Shown here: positions 6,634 to 7,228 of the stretch, one piece after another | How positions within the stretch are numbered: position 1 is the stretch's first letter | How the letters are laid out: each line of letters begins with the position of its first letter | NCBI GenBank assembly: GCA_018679315.1 | Contig: JAHHLF010000340.1 | Location: 1-7,228, forward strand | Source: Bacteroidia bacterium | GTDB taxonomy: Bacteria; Bacteroidota; Bacteroidia; Flavobacteriales; Flavobacteriaceae | Direction of reading: 5' to 3' | Length of the DNA stretch: 7,228 bases | Made by a program: the position numbers and the translations under genes | Notes under the pieces: generated by a model | Database searches by the model: none | The model's input: the letters and a program-made list of their open reading frames with translations, nothing else | Told to the model about the DNA's origin: nothing

Positions 6634-7071
6634 ATGAGCACACAGTATTGGACAATTTTTGGGTTAGTCGTCCTTATTTTCATTAGTACAAGTTGTAAAC
6701 CGGAACCAAAACCAATTGCTTTTGGAGCGGAAGTATGCAGCTCTTGTACTATGACCATTGTAGATAAGCAGCATGCAGCTCAACTTGTTACCAAGAAGGG
6801 TAAAGTTTATTCATTCGATGCCATAGAATGTATGCTTGGATCAGATCAATTTATGGAGAAAGAAAAAATAGCGCTTTTCCTTTGTAATGATTTTTCAGCA
6901 CCTGGTGAAATGATCGATGCTACAAAAGCGACGTTTCTGATTAGCGAAGCAGTTCCGAGTCCAATGGGAGCTAACTTATCTGGATTTGCATCATTAATCA
7001 CGGCCAAAACTATTGCGGCAGATCATCCTGCTGAATTCTTAAGTTGGGAAGAAGTACAGGAAAAATTTTGA
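6634..7071 (+). CDS. nosL: NosL copper chaperone lipoprotein
   Basis: Outward-facing copper-binding lipoprotein that delivers Cu(I) for assembly of the NosZ copper centres. The 145-residue protein has a lipoprotein signal ending in FISTSC (Cys21). The family's metal motif is CSSCTM (C35, C38, M40) in the context GAEVCSSCTMTI. It is followed by the NosL blocks KKGKVYSFDAIECM (54-67) and SPMGANLSGFAS (109-120), where M111 matches the conserved Met of the PMG segment implicated in Cu(I) binding. Length and motif order are normal for the family. It sits 10 bases after the membrane-protein gene and 14 bases before nosD, so these three are very probably cotranscribed. The ATG at 6634 gives a normal signal peptide with no competing in-frame start. 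Confidence 0.96.
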   Translation: MSTQYWTIFGLVVLIFISTSCKPEPKPIAFGAEVCSSCTMTIVDKQHAAQLVTKKGKVYSFDAIECMLGSDQFMEKEKIALFLCNDFSAPGEMIDATKATFLISEAVPSPMGANLSGFASLITAKTIAADHPAEFLSWEEVQEKF

Positions 7072-7085
7072 TAAAAGCTTCAGGT

Positions 7086-7228
7086 ATGAGCTACAAATGG
7101 GCCATTGGGTGTATACTTTTTGGAATTGCCTTTGTTCAGGCAGAGACTATAAGGGTATGTGATTCTTGTACCCAAACTTCAATCAAGGAAGCTGTGCTAA
7201 TAGCCAAAGCCTATGATACTGTCCTGGT
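7086..7228 (+). CDS. nosD: NosD, periplasmic copper-processing protein (3' truncated by the window)
   Basis: Only the first 47 codons are present. The translation begins MSYKWAIGCILFGIAFVQA, a Sec signal peptide with a likely signal peptidase I site after VQA (residue 19). The mature start ETIRVCDSCTQTSIKEAV and then LIAKAYDTVLV match the usual NosD N-terminus, where a first beta-helix coil precedes a helix of the form SIKxAxxxAKxxDTV. NosD is a right-handed parallel beta-helix protein that works with the ABC transporter NosFY in maturing the CuZ site. The CDSC (C25-C28) is notable as a possible metal or disulfide pair. Assignment is by these N-terminal motifs and by context after nosL; nosF and nosY are expected beyond the window. 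Confidence 0.85.
   Translation, partial: MSYKWAIGCILFGIAFVQAETIRVCDSCTQTSIKEAVLIAKAYDTVL

Noticed and set aside
7068..7085. TTG at 7068 overlapping the nosL stop as an alternative nosD start
   Set aside because: The ATG at 7086 begins a normal Sec signal peptide, and the extra residues from TTG add nothing recognisable.

Overview
The window is a nitrous oxide reduction (nos) locus, read from its regulatory gene into the first accessory genes, with an unrelated sugar-enzyme gene and a stress-protein gene upstream. The organism is most likely a member of the Bacteroidota, probably a Flavobacteriaceae-type bacterium. The grounds are A/T-rich leaders without clear Shine-Dalgarno sites, -7 elements of the TAnnTTTG type used by this phylum's housekeeping sigma factor, many short lipoprotein signals, and a clade II (Sec/lipoprotein-type) NosZ. 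Base composition is moderate and even, with no transposase, integrase, tRNA or CRISPR, so nothing marks the region as recently acquired.

Layout: (1) 2-1312 (+) is the 3' part of a Gfo/Idh/MocA-fold, GH109-like NAD-dependent glycosidase or oxidoreductase whose 5' end lies off the window. (2) 1431-2255 (+) is a two-domain universal stress protein. (3) 2308-2739 (-) is an Rrf2-family regulator with three Fe-S-type cysteines; it converges on the usp gene across a shared hairpin terminator. (4) 2864 to the window end (+) is the nos operon: monoheme cytochrome c lipoprotein, FAS1 (fasciclin) lipoprotein, nosZ, a four-helix membrane protein (NosB-like position), nosL, and the first 47 codons of nosD. 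Spacers within the operon are 10-25 bases, except for 93 bases after nosZ that hold a strong hairpin. No gene-free stretch exceeds about 125 bases.

How it works together: NosZ reduces N2O to N2 with CuZ and CuA, and all their side-chain ligands are visible. The upstream cytochrome c is a plausible electron donor to CuA. NosL supplies Cu(I), and NosD is the periplasmic partner of the NosFY transporter expected downstream. The membrane protein and the FAS1 lipoprotein have unknown roles. Cytochrome, FAS1 protein, NosZ and NosL each carry a lipobox, suggesting a membrane-tethered assembly.

The most notable signal is regulatory. The perfect dyad TGATTTTTATCA (a Crp/Fnr-type box, TGAT-N4-ATCA) occurs upstream of both usp and the nos operon. 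In both places it is followed after exactly 23 bases by a TAnnTTTG -7 element, with no proper -33 element. That puts the box near -40.5, the class II activator position. I see no wholly new system here, but this two-copy promoter module and the two unexplained nos genes deserve follow-up.
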